Source: Ascarosepion bandense
Taxonomy: Eukaryota; Mollusca; Cephalopoda; Sepiida; Sepiidae
Assembly (NCBI GenBank): GCA_037127315.1
Contig: JBBBDQ010000420.1
Location: forward strand, 2,297,001 to 2,361,000
DNA: 64,000 nt
Direction: 5' to 3'
Each line of letters starts with the position of its first letter. Within the stretch, counting starts at the first letter, position 1. Shown here in pieces: positions 1 to 9,169 of this stretch. Below the pieces are notes generated by a model. It was not told where the DNA came from, searched no databases, and saw only the letters and a program-made list of their open reading frames with translations. Both the position numbers and the translations under genes were made by a program.

Positions 1-150
1 ATAGGGAAGAAAACAGCGCGTGAGATACATGTTAGGTTTGAGCAAATTTTTGGCAGAGCGAAGTTTCGAGATACCAAGAGAAAAAGGGAAGTTTATGATC
101 GCCTACGTCCTGAAAACACGGCACATGAAGAAGAAGAAGAAGAAGAAAAA
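1..150 (+). mobile_element. RTE-like LINE, 3' end fragment
   Basis: This is the last part of a non-LTR retrotransposon. Decayed coding sequence reads like the end of the family ORF ('...MIAYVLK-RHMKKK') and runs directly into a (GAA)n tail at about 125-150. The same ending, a gcctacgtcctgaa...cggcaca stretch followed by GAA repeats, recurs at 388-1035 (minus), 24949-25290 and 60683-61120, which defines the family tail. The left side is cut by the window edge. The clade is inferred from C-terminal protein style only. Confidence 0.7.
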
Positions 151-159
151 ATTTCATCA

Positions 160-325
160 TATTTTATTCCTGATAAACAGTAGAGCATATTCGCTACATT
201 TATAACCCATCATGGGCATAGAAAAGTTTAGCCTCGACTACCCTCTAAAAAAACATACCCATCCCATTATTATCTAGATGCATGCTAAAATTAATAGAAA
301 AACAGAAAGCTTAATATAAAGAATG
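160..325 (-). repeat. Dispersed repeat, shared with 20386-20585
   Basis: This segment reads as the inverse of 20386-20585. Shared landmarks include a tataacccatcatggg stretch, a gtcgaggtt stretch and a gcatgctaaaatt stretch. The class is unknown and no coding potential was seen. It lies between two RTE-like LINE ends. Confidence 0.6.
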
Positions 326-387
326 AGATGGAAATCACATTTTTTTACACAAAAACAGTCAAAGAAAAAGCGATTTTAAAACAAAAA

Positions 388-1035
388 AAAATGTCTTCTT
401 CTTCTTCTTCTTCTTCTTCTTCTTCTTCTTCTTCTTCTTCTTTATGTGCCATGTTCTTTCAGGACGTAGGGGATCATGGCTTTCCACATCTCCCTATACC
501 TGGTGGCTCTTAGCAAACTTTCTCCTGTTGCACCATGCAACCCTCGTTCAGTCATCCACCTGATGAGGTCCTTCAAATATGTTATCCGATGCTTTCCCCT
601 GTCTCTTTTTCTCTCTATCTGGCCTGTTAGTATCAGGTTACCTAAGCCCTCCTTCCTCATTTCATGTTCAACGAACTTTAGTTGTCCCTTCCCGATGCTC
701 AGTATTAATTTCCTCTTCATTTCCATCCTTTCCAAAACCTCGTCATTGCTCACATGCTCGATCCATGATATCCGCAGCATCAATCTGTAGAACCACATTT
801 CAGCTGCTTCAAGTTTTTCCTTCATCTTCGAAGATAGTGCTCAACATTCACTGCCATATTGAAGAACTATACTCTTCTCTTTGTTTCTAGCGAAATTATC
901 CTGTTTCTTAATACTTTACTCAACTTCTGAAATGCTTCCTTCGCCATGCCAATTCGCCTTCGGATCTCAGTGTCGCACTTTCTGGCTTCTGTTAGAACAC
1001 TTCCTACGTTTTAACATTTTTGTACCTGCTTTATT
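388..1035 (-). mobile_element. RTE-like LINE, 3' portion with (GAA)n tail
   Basis: On the minus strand, about 825 down to 442 encodes a 127-residue piece with the family signature EMWFYRLMLRISWIEHV followed by a KRKLI...LKFVEHEMRKEGLGNLIL region and a Lys/Arg-rich stretch. This is the post-RT C-terminus of RTE-like endonuclease-reverse transcriptases. Upstream on the minus strand (890-1035) a decayed continuation is visible. The element ends in (GAA)n, seen on plus as cttcttctt at about 393-441. It is 5' truncated, lacks the RT core and is not functional. Confidence 0.75.
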
Positions 1036-1084
1036 TTAGTGTCCCTCACCTGTATTTGGCATATTGGGCTGCTTTTTTTGCTGC

Positions 1085-1585
1085 CCAACCCAAAAACCAA
1101 CATTTTCGGTGGTGAATGACTAAAAGTCACGACTACCGAATTGGATGAATGTAAATTCATTCTTCTTTTTTATATAGATTCTGTTGTTTTAGGCCACTGG
1201 TTAATTTATCTTTTGAATATTACCACGCTGTTTTTGCTGATTTTACAGGCATTGTTTTTAATAGACTTGTGGTGCAGTAAATATCGGCTCGAAACGAGAA
1301 ATCAGTGATCCGATTTCGAATTCCAGTTGAATGGGTTAAAGAGTAGGGCAGATTGGGTTTTATAGCTTTGGTTGACAACTAGTCAACAGCAGAAAGTAAT
1401 GGCAACCAACTGCAGGAAAATCTTCTGCCCAGTCAGTCATGTCCATTTCGAGAAATGATCGCCCAATTTATGCCACTGGTTAATTCATAGAGCATCTTTT
1501 GTATATTTTCCCGCTCTTTAAAGAATCTTTTTGCCTATTTATCTGATATTATTTTTAAATGGTTTGAGTAATCGTTATTGACATA
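1085..1585 (+). repeat. Composite dispersed repeat that encloses a SINE-A
   Basis: A block beginning ccactggttaatt occurs at about 1190 and again at about 1477, on either side of the SINE at 1269-1463. The 1085-1268 part reappears inverted at 15456-15650, also directly against a SINE-A. The block and SINE may therefore have travelled as one unit. No coding potential was seen. Confidence 0.55.
1269..1463 (+). mobile_element. SINE-A copy, internally deleted
   Basis: This is a tRNA-derived SINE. The head has an A-box-like tggtgcagtaaatatcgg and a B-box-like tttcgaattcc. The body contains gcagattgggttttatagc and the family tail region with cagtcagtcatg. It lacks roughly 50 bp of the middle found in full copies such as 3709-4009. 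Confidence 0.75.
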
Positions 1586-1757
1586 TTTTAAAACATTTTT
1601 GATATCTAGCCGATTTCATTTAAATTCTTTTTATTTTCCTCACTTTTTGTAGGTATCCAACACTCTAATAACAGAAGATTTGCCAGGAATGGTAAAGTAT
1701 TTTTAAAGCTAGGGTAACATTTAAAATCCCCAGCATCCCTCATTCGTGCATATATTT

Positions 1758-2555
1758 TGTTGCGGATTCGCCCCTTTGTACATAATAATGGACTCAACCG
1801 AGAGTACATATGATTCTGCCTATACAGAGAACGACAGTTTCAAACCAGTTAAGTTTGCTCCTATGGCACTGTCAGCTCTCTGCCTTCGGTTAGAGAGTGC
1901 TCTCTGCTTCCGAGCAGAGAGCATTAACCCTGTCGTGGTTCCGCCGAAGGTTAGAATCACGACTGGGGGAAAATAGATATTTTTGGCCTGGCTATATGGC
2001 CAGGAAGACCCACAATAAAATTCCCTTGTGTCACATCTAGGCTTGTGTGGGAAGATTGGTAGATACCGTTGCAAACCAGTTAGCTTTGCTACTATGACAC
2101 TGTTAGCTCTCTGCCTTCGGGTAGAGAGCGCTCTCTGTTTCCGAGAAGAGAGCTTGGTTCCGCCGTATGGTAGAATCATGACTGGGAAAAAATAGACAGA
2201 TATTTTTGGCCTGGCTATATGTTCGGGAAGACCCACAATAAAAAGACCTTGTGTCACAACTAGCCTTGCGTGGGAAGGTTGGTAAATACCGTTGCATATT
2301 AGTTGTAAAGCATTTCCTTAGTTGGTCAGTAAATTGGTGCAGAATTAGTTGGAATTGTTTAGATATAGACTCATTACCTGGACTTACTATTCCACTGCCA
2401 GACTTTATATATTGATTTCTACTAATAGTATTCCTGAATTGACTAACCCTTTTTCCAGTTTGTATGTTTTGTTCAACATCACTTACATTTTCTCTCTCCA
2501 TATCTGTTTTCGTTATTTATTATTTTGTGTGGTTTCTCACTCTGAATCCACAACA
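1758..2555 (+). mobile_element. Solo LTR with two hairpin-rich repeat units
   Basis: The segment starts TGTTGCGGATTCGCC and ends GAATCCACAACA (TG...CA). It is flanked by a perfect 5-bp duplication, tattt, at 1753-1757 and 2556-2560. The interior has two copies of a roughly 220-bp unit carrying short palindromes (agagagcgctctct, tctgcttccgagcaga, a cagtcgtg/cacgactg-type stem, and a ggcc...ggcc stem). The last 280 bp is unique LTR sequence shared with 24120-24390 and 51610-51898. No internal coding region is present, so it is a solo LTR. The superfamily is unknown. Confidence 0.8.
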
Positions 2556-2560
2556 TATTT

Positions 2561-3091
2561 AGTCACACTAACTTAAAAAATTTACTCCTAAGGGATTAAA
2601 CGTGTCGCAAGAAAAAATTTTCCACTTAGTCATACATTTTCTTCAATATTGTTCTTGAGATATAAAAATATGTTTTATTATCTCACATATATAGTCACCC
2701 GCAGACACTTCTGTTTTGCTGTATCACAGCCCATCAATACGTTTAGACATCCGATTGCTTCCAGCCCGTATTGAAACTCGAACGATTTGATATCAGTCGG
2801 TGATTCTACCTCGAAATTATGAGTGCTCGGTCAATAACTGAATAATGAGAAAGAACAAATAGAAAATGTATCTCATGTTTCACTTTTATCAAACCTTCGT
2901 CAGAGACCTAGAGAAAATTAAAAAAATAACAAAAAATATGTTTTTTATTTGTTCTTTTTCTCATAAGTGTGTGTTTATGTATGTATGTGCGTGTAAGGTA
3001 CGTTAAAATAACAAGCCGCGGTACTACAGTTAAGTTTTTATATAATCTTTAATATAATTTTTCATGTGAACACTTTTTCTTTTCAGAACAT
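2561..3091. other. Non-coding stretch
   Basis: It contains the SINE-B copy at 2670-2835. It also holds an imperfect inverted pair around 2847-2965 (gagaaagaacaaata against tatttgttctttttctc). Nothing else is recognised. Confidence 0.5.
2670..2835 (-). mobile_element. SINE-B copy, diverged
   Basis: It is related to 21430-21605 and 46340-46590: a gtcacccgcagac start, ctgtatcacagcccatca, and a cgaaactcgaccgattt-like region. On the minus strand the last gives a B-box-like tttcgatcc-type sequence in a tRNA-like head. This is an old copy. Confidence 0.55.
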
Positions 3092-3394
3092 AGTCAGTCA
3101 GTTAAGTGCCATACGTTGTACACGCTTGGGCGATCATGTCTCGAAAGAGACATGACTGACTGGGCAGAAGATTATCCCGCAGTAGGTTGCCATTACTTTC
3201 TGCGGTAGACTGGTTGCCGACCAAGGCTATAGAACCCAATCTGTTCTGTTATTTAACCCATAACTGGAAGGAATGGACGGATTAATATCTTTCCCAAGGG
3301 TATTTGCTCGTAAGTGAATGCAATTAATTCGACTTGAATTCGAACTCGGCTCCCCGATTTTCTCGTTTCGAGCCGATATCCACAGCACCACAAC
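3092..3394 (-). mobile_element. SINE-A, near full length
   Basis: It reads from the family 3' end (gtcagtcagttaagtgccat) to the head (gccgatatccac...caccacaac). On the minus strand the head has an A-box-like tggtgctgtggatatcgg and a B-box-like gttcgaattc. Length is about 303 bp. It directly abuts the shared block at 3396-3708. Confidence 0.8.
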
Positions 3395-3395
3395 G

Positions 3396-3708
3396 TACAG
3401 ACAGCCTTCATCAAAGATAATACTGTGTTGACATAAAACATTGCTATGCAACGATAACATTCACCAAATAGCAGACGCTATGAAGAACCGCATTACAAAT
3501 TTACCTCAACCCACGTGGGAGACCAAAATGTTAACAGAACCATATGTCTAAATACAATGTAATGTGTTGTGATCAGATTGAAATGTGATTTTAGTAATAA
3601 TACCTACATTGCTATGTTTTTCTAAGAAATGTTGCTTAATTGAAATAAGATGAGAAAGCTGGCAGGTAAATCTACGGGAGAGCGTGGTTGTAATAAAATT
3701 AATATATG
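3396..3708. repeat. Repeat block shared nearly identically with 53556-53868
   Basis: About 313 bp starting tacagacagccttcatc and ending before gtcagtcag. The second copy 50 kb away differs at only a few visible positions (for example cccacgtggg against cccgcgtggg). Both are followed immediately by a SINE-A in the same orientation. The class is unknown. Confidence 0.8.
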
Positions 3709-4009
3709 TCAGTCAGTTAAGTGCCATACGTGATACACGCTTGGACGATCATGTCTCGAAAGAGACATGACTGACTGGGCAGAAGATTATCCCGGAGTAG
3801 GTTGCCATTGCTTTCTGCGGTAGACTGGTTGCCGACCAAGGCTATAGAACCCAATCTGTTCTGCTATTTAACCCATAACTGGAAGGAATAGACGGATTAA
3901 TACCTTTCCCAAGGGTATTTTCGCGTAAGTGAATGCAAGAAATTCAACTGGAATTCGAACTCGGCTCTCCGATTTCTCGTTCCGAGTCGATATCCACTGC
4001 GCCGCAACA
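3709..4009 (-). mobile_element. SINE-A, near full length
   Basis: It is a 301-bp copy from gtcagtcagttaag to gatatccactgcgccgcaac. The body has the conserved ttaacccataactggaag and cccaagggtatt segments. It forms one unit with the block at 3396-3708. Confidence 0.85.
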
Positions 4010-4844
4010 CACATCTTCAGAACATAAATGATATAAAAACTGTCCGAATATATTATTGTTCCTAGTTCTCAAGGCTATATTTTTGTCCTTATTCAAGGAT
4101 GAACTTTTTTATTACTGAATATATGGATTGTTGTGTGTGTATCTCCAGTAATAGGAATGTTTTACATTTCAAACACGGTGAGCACATTGTGGCTGTGTTC
4201 ATAGTTCATGTTGCTTTTTTTATTAAGGTTTCTATTAATTTTGCTTTTTGTAGAAGTGAATGACGCGATTATTTTTTATTATCATCAAGTATGTTATTCT
4301 ACTTACATACAAGAAAGAAGAATAAATTAGAATCATAAAATACAATAATTAAAGTTAGCTATACAATCAAATGAATGAATTAGTGTTTAAATGTCGGCAT
4401 AAAAACAAATAACATTTCTCCTCTTTCTATGCAAAGTGGTAAGCAAATATTTGTTTACAATTTGTTAACAAATAAGCTCGTCTCGAAAATAATTTAAATA
4501 TGATTTTCATATTATGTAATGAATTAATTAAGCTGTGCATTTTGTCGGCTGAAAAACTATCAGTAATTTTGAAACAGTTTATGTCTTTGTTAGTTAAAAA
4601 TGTCTTAATTGATTGCAACAGGCGATTAGAAACCGGGCAGTCTTCTCTTTTAATTAATGACATTTAGTCATTTAGAAAGTTGATTAGCCGACCTCCTATG
4701 GCGTCAGTGTTCAAAAGCGTCTGCTTTTTCTCGTCAAATTATTTCTCTTCGTAGTTATTTAAGAAACGTAGTTTAGTTCTGGTATGAGGCCACGTACTTT
4801 TGGCGCCCAGAAAGAATTGAACCCGCTACATGGCACTAGGGTAT
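4010..4844. other. AT-rich stretch with nothing recognised
   Basis: No open frame of note and no recognisable repeat family. A weak 78-codon minus-strand frame at 4427-4663 has AT-rich composition and no domain I recognise. Confidence 0.5.
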
Positions 4845-5094
4845 GTGTTGTGAGATAATGGATATCGGCTGGGAATGAGAAATCAGAAAACCGAGCTCGA
4901 ATTCGTTTCATTCACTTACGCACCATCTATGAACTGAATAGCATGAAACTAGGTTCTATAGCCTTGCTTGGCAACCAGTCTACCGCAGAAAGAAATAGCA
5001 ACCTACTGTGCGAAAATGTTCTGCCTAGTCAGTCACGTCTCGAAAGTGACATGATCACTCATACGTGTATCAAGTATGGCACTTAACTGACTGA
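4845..5094 (+). mobile_element. SINE-A, diverged
   Basis: The head is tgttgtgagataatggatatcgg. The body has gttctatagccttgcttgg and the segment ends acttaactgactgac. The A box is degraded relative to other copies and about 50 bp of the middle is missing. Confidence 0.75.
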
Positions 5095-5336
5095 CAAGAC
5101 ACTAACGATCAACAAAACTCGTTGAAACCTTACCAATATCCAGATTTTGTTGGCTGTTAAAGAAAAGAAATGTCACCCTCTACATACGTACAAAAGAAAA
5201 TAAAAAAATATATCTGACCCCAAAGCAGTAAAAAAATATTTTTAATTACATGCTAGAATTTATTACATATTACAATTTTTATATCTGTCGATGCTAAATT
5301 TAAATACAGATTTCTACAGCAGTCCTTGGGGCATCT

Positions 5337-5410
5337 CGACGTGGTCTAATGGTTAGCAAGTTTATCTCGCAATAATGATTTAAGTAGAGTGTTCGATCCT
5401 CACTGGGTTC
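5337..5410 (+). tRNA. tRNA-like sequence (SINE head or tRNA pseudogene)
   Basis: The A-box-like gtggtctaatggttagca is followed about 45 bp later by a B-box-like gtgttcgatcctcac. The spacing fits a tRNA. No clean acceptor stem could be drawn, so a functional tRNA gene is unlikely. It resembles the tRNA-like units at 40826-41140. Confidence 0.45.
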
Positions 5411-5524
5411 CCATACTTTCGTCGTTGTACCACATCTAATCTGCACTTAGAAATTCACCATTCTACAACAGTTCTCGTTCATGGTATTTTTATGCATATA
5501 GCATATTGATTTTTCTAGAAGTAA

Positions 5525-5850
5525 TTTTATGGCAACTGCTCAAGGTCTCACCCTTTTTACTGTCGAAATAGTTAAATGTAACCGACGCTTCTACTCTAAC
5601 AGTTTCTTTTCTCGAACTTCTCGTTTGTGGAAATTACTTTTATTTTCTTTCTTCCCTGATAGCTACAATCTTCAAAAGATTAAATGCGACGTCAATAGTT
5701 ATCTTTTATCTACTTGATTCCCATTCATCTCTTTCCTTTTCTTCGACATCCCCTGTACCATTTTTTTATTCTCTCACTGTAACCCTCTGTGCACCAGTGG
5801 TACTTATTCCTTGCTTGGGGTGAAATGATTACATAAAAAATAAATTGGGA
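5525..5850 (+). mobile_element. Jockey-like LINE, 3' end fragment
   Basis: Residues such as NRRFYSNSFFSRTSRLW and FPDSYNLQ match the C-terminus of the longer LINE at 7860-10880. The fragment ends in the family tail, a ccctctgtgcaccagtgg stretch followed by ttgcttggggtgaaatgatt and A-rich sequence. It is 5' truncated. Confidence 0.85.
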
Positions 5851-5929
5851 TAGAGAATGAAAACCTTCCAAAATCCAAGCAAAATATTAAGGAGCAGAAA
5901 CATTTCGCTGGGAACAAGAAAAATACTGA

Positions 5930-6310
5930 GCTGTTACGTAATACTATTTTCCCTATAAGTGAGTGAATGCTGGACAAGATGAAGATACTGGGAACAAGAT
6001 AATATGGTTCTACAGAAGGATGATGAGAATACAATGGACTGAACATGTGAGCAATGACGAAGTTATAGAGAAAATGGATACAAAACATATGTATTTAATA
6101 TCAGGAAGAAACATTTGAAATGTATAGGGCATACAAAAAGGAGTGAGAAACAACGTACAACCCACCTTGCAAACTTGAGTGAATATATGACAAAGTAGGG
6201 AATGAGAGAGATAGCAAAAATACAAAAAACGTGTTAAGAGCTACAAATGACAGAAAATTGTTGAGAACTCTCGCCACCAACATTCTGAAAAGACACGGCA
6301 CATAGAAAAA
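5930..6310 (+). mobile_element. RTE-like LINE fragment, decayed
   Basis: Frame-shifted remains of the RTE C-terminus are visible: gttctacagaaggatgatgagaat (FYRRMMRI-like), gaacatgtgagcaatgac, and a final agacacggcacatagaaa. No frame stays open over the element. Confidence 0.65.
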
Positions 6311-6689
6311 CAATATTAAAGACGTATCAAAATTTAGAAACGAATGATTCAGAACCAAATATTTTCAATTCCAAAGATATACGATCAATGATAAAAATTG
6401 CAACAGACATTCTTGTAACATTCTTTTAAAATATCCTAAATTTGCATAAAGAGGGTCTAAGGGTTAAAAAAAAGGTTTTAAGTAAAGAATATAAATTTAA
6501 AAAAAAGTAAAATAATTAAGAAATCTGTTGAATTGGAAAGTATTTTATCCCACTAAAGTACAAATTTTGGGTTTAGAAGGTTGTCATTTTGTAGTCTGTT
6601 AGCATAGCCATTTCCCGCTGAAATGATTTCAAATCTTAACAAAATGTGTAAAACCGAAGTTAAATGACGTTTTCTTTTTCTTTTACAGG
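6311..6689. other. AT-rich stretch with nothing recognised
   Basis: No coding frame, repeat family or RNA was recognised between the RTE relic and the MITE. Confidence 0.5.
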
Positions 6690-6693
6690 TTAA

Positions 6694-6914
6694 CCCTCGA
6701 GGGCCATTCGTATCATATTTGATACAGTATTTCCCTATAAGGAAACATTTGGTATTTCCCTATAAGGAAACATTTGGTATTCATTGACTGAGCAGTCAGT
6801 ACTGCTTTCATTTGAAATTTATAAAATATTTCTCTTAAAAAATTTTCAGGAAAATATTTCTTTCAAGGCTTGTTTTCATACTGTATCAAATATGATACGA
6901 ATGGCCCTAGAGGG
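6694..6914. mobile_element. piggyBac-type MITE (221 bp) in TTAA
   Basis: It is flanked by TTAA on both sides (6690-6693 and 6915-6918). The termini are inverted: ccctcgagggccattcgtat at the left and the complement of ccctctagggccattcgtat at the right, continuing through a shared tatcatatttgatac. TTAA duplication and CCC...GGG ends are the piggyBac signature. The interior carries a 26-bp direct repeat (tttccctataaggaaacat, twice) and no transposase. A sister copy is at 38849-39070. Confidence 0.85.
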
Positions 6915-7221
6915 TTAAGAATGACTTGTCTATACTTCTGAGATGAGGTATCGTACAAGGAGCCGTTCGTAGACATGGCAGTAAAGACGAGGAAAATAGT
7001 TCGAATAGTGTAAATAAGGTTAGAATGACGTTTACTAGAAATGTAAGCGTATTTTGTATCAAATATGATACGAATGGCCCTAGAGGGTTAAGAATGACTT
7101 GTCTATACTTCTGAGATGAGGTATCGTACAAGGAGCCGTTCGTAGACATGGCAGTAAAGACGAGGAAAATAGTTCGAATAGTGTAAATAATGACGTTCAC
7201 TAGAAATGTAAGCGTATTTTG
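6882..7221. repeat. Two-copy tandem duplication (about 170 bp) spanning the MITE right end
   Basis: The segment from tgtatcaaatatgatacga at 6882 repeats from 7055. It carries the MITE terminus plus about 135 bp of flank (aatgacttgtctatacttct). The second copy lacks a few bases near its end (ggttaga). It therefore arose after the MITE inserted. Confidence 0.85.
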
Positions 7222-7349
7222 TCTGTTACAATATGCTCGAACACAATCAGACAAGTGTGCATTTTCAAGAAAATTCAAGTAAAATGCACCAACTAGAAAT
7301 CAGATTTGAACATAGCGCAAAACATTCAAAGAAAGAGCCTGCATGTGCA

Positions 7350-7510
7350 GGGAAACATGATCTGGACGACCGTCGGTATCGGTAGATATCGTCAATCAAG
7401 TTTGGGAAACATTTCTGCGAAGCCGAGAAAGTCTGTAAGAAGAGCATCTATAGAAACTCTGATTCCTTATACGACTCTTTGGCGCTGGAGAATGCTACGC
7501 AAAACAGACT
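7350..7510 (+). pseudogene. Relic of a transposase helix-turn-helix region
   Basis: One plus frame reads AKPRKSVRRASIETLIPYTT then LWRWRMLRK. This resembles the SPRKSVRRAS-type second helix-turn-helix found in IS630/mariner-like transposases and in DUF4817-type proteins. Only about 50 residues are preserved and no catalytic domain follows before the LINE. The flanks are not open in the same frame for a protein of normal size. The assignment is by remembered family pattern and is modest. Confidence 0.4.
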
Positions 7511-7868
7511 TGGCATTCTTGTGTTTCGGAATTTTCACTCGACTTCAGGTCAGATTTTCTGAGTGGTAAGTTAGCTCGATCGCTCCTCTTTTTCTTCTTT
7601 TTCTTATTGTTACTAATTTAAATAAGGAAATGTATTTTGCTTCTTACGTTTATGGTACATTTGTCTCTCCGCATATAGCAAGGTTCTATTTAAGAAAAAA
7701 AAAATTGTTTTCTTCAGTTAACAAATGAGTCGGCCATTTTTTGAGCAGCAAAAGGGGTGTTTATTTCGTCTTTACATGTTTTTTTCTGTAAACTTGCTAG
7801 AGAAGGTTCTGTAAATTATTTCTGCTTTGAAGGATCTTCTCCACTTATACTTAGTAATTTTTTTTTCT

Positions 7869-7995
7869 AATTGGAGTAGATAGTACCTACTATCGCCCGG
7901 TTTCACCCTCTTCTTTTGAACAGCAGAGATGATCGCCTTGTTTCTTGTTTAGGAAGAGGTTCCCGGTCCTTTTCCCTTTTCTTTCGGTCTTAGTG
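7869..7995 (+). promoter_or_regulatory. LINE 5'-UTR monomer
   Basis: The unit begins aattggagtagatagtacct and ends near ggttcccggtccttttccc. It matches the repeated units at 26160-26530, 47105-47340 and 55660-55790. Because LINE 5' UTRs carry internal promoters, I infer a promoter role. No defined box was identified. Confidence 0.5.
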
Positions 7996-8279
7996 TTACT
8001 TCAGTGTAGAATCATTCCCTCAAACTAACTTACTCGATAACTTAGCTAATCATAACCCTTCTATCCCTTCTTCTGAGTTTATGTTCCTGGTTACCTTTCT
8101 CTACTCAGGAAGGGCTTGGTGTCTCTGTCAGCGAACACCTCCCTCTAGCTAGGGTGACCTCTCTTGAATCCCTGGATTATTCTTTCGTGTGCTTCCATCT
8201 CTCACTTCTAAGCTCGGTTAGCTATCTCTTCTTTCTCTACCGCTCCCCCTCTCCTCTGTCTATTCGGTACTTGATAGCA

Positions 8280-8800
8280 TAGCTAACGCTATCGATAAGG
8301 CCATTTCTTCTCATCCATCTGCCCATATATTTGTGTTTGTTGACTTTAACGCCCACCACACCAAGTGGCTGGAAAACTCTGTCACCGATCTTGCTGGTGT
8401 CTACATCATGAATTTTTCAATCATCCAATCTCTTATGCAAGTGGTGGATTTCCATACGCATTTCTCCAATAAACCTAATGGAAGGGACTCACTACTAGAC
8501 CTCTGCTTCACTTCCATCCAAGACTCTTGCACTTCCAAGCAGCTCTGCCCTCTCGTAAACTCTAACCACGTCGTAGTTTCCGTTAACATCTCATTCCATT
8601 CCCACTCTAGCCAAGAAACCAAGACCAGCAGAATATTCTACTGCTACCAAAGAGCAGACTGGGGCTCGTTCCGCGACTTCCTGTGTGACACCCCTTGGAA
8701 CGACGTTTTTAGTCTTCCCGTTGAAAACTGTGCATCCGAGGTCTCTTCATGGGTTAAGGCTGGCATCGATGCTTTCATCCCAGCCAGGAAATTTTAGCTT
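8280..8800 (+). pseudogene. AP endonuclease domain remnant of the jockey-like LINE
   Basis: The plus frame reads HIFVFVDFNAHHTKW then NGRDSLLDLCF and a serine-rich stretch containing SNHVVVSVNI. These correspond to the GDFNAHH, S.LDL and DH/SDH motifs of the exonuclease-endonuclease-phosphatase fold that nicks target DNA in APE-type LINEs. The usual Gly of GDFN is Val here and the catalytic SDH is SNH, both damaging. The frame closes at 8797 and earlier endonuclease motifs upstream are frame-shifted. The next element part, the RT, lies about 380 bp on in another frame. Confidence 0.75.
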
Positions 8801-9169
8801 AAATCCCGTTTGCTTGGCCGCTCTATTGAAGCCACGTGTCGGACCAAAACAGGCAATTTTTCACCTCAGCTCGTAATAAGTATAAAAAGATACTTAAGGA
8901 AGCTAAGATGTTGTTTGCTACCAGAATGAAGCAACGCATAGTGTCCTGTAATTTCGGCGCCAAAGACTACTGGTGACTCTGTAAAAGCGTGCTTAACAAG
9001 AGTAAAACCTCATTACCACCCGAATCAATGAATTTGAGGTCCTCACTTCCTCAGCGGACAAGGCTGAATACTTTGATCGCAGATTCTCCATTAATTCGAG
9101 ACTGGATTCATCTGGAGTATCTACACCCGACTTCCCACCTAGATCTGGGGCTCAACTGAATGACGTCCA

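Noticed and set aside
1820..2501. 145- and 132-codon minus frames, and similar frames at 23642-24121 and 49651-51544
   Set aside because: They fall within the hairpin-rich LTR units, reappear in whatever frame each unit allows, and match no protein family.
3087..3399. Host tRNA genes at the SINE heads
   Set aside because: A and B boxes are present, but acceptor and anticodon stems cannot be formed, and the sequences belong to a dispersed 300-bp family.
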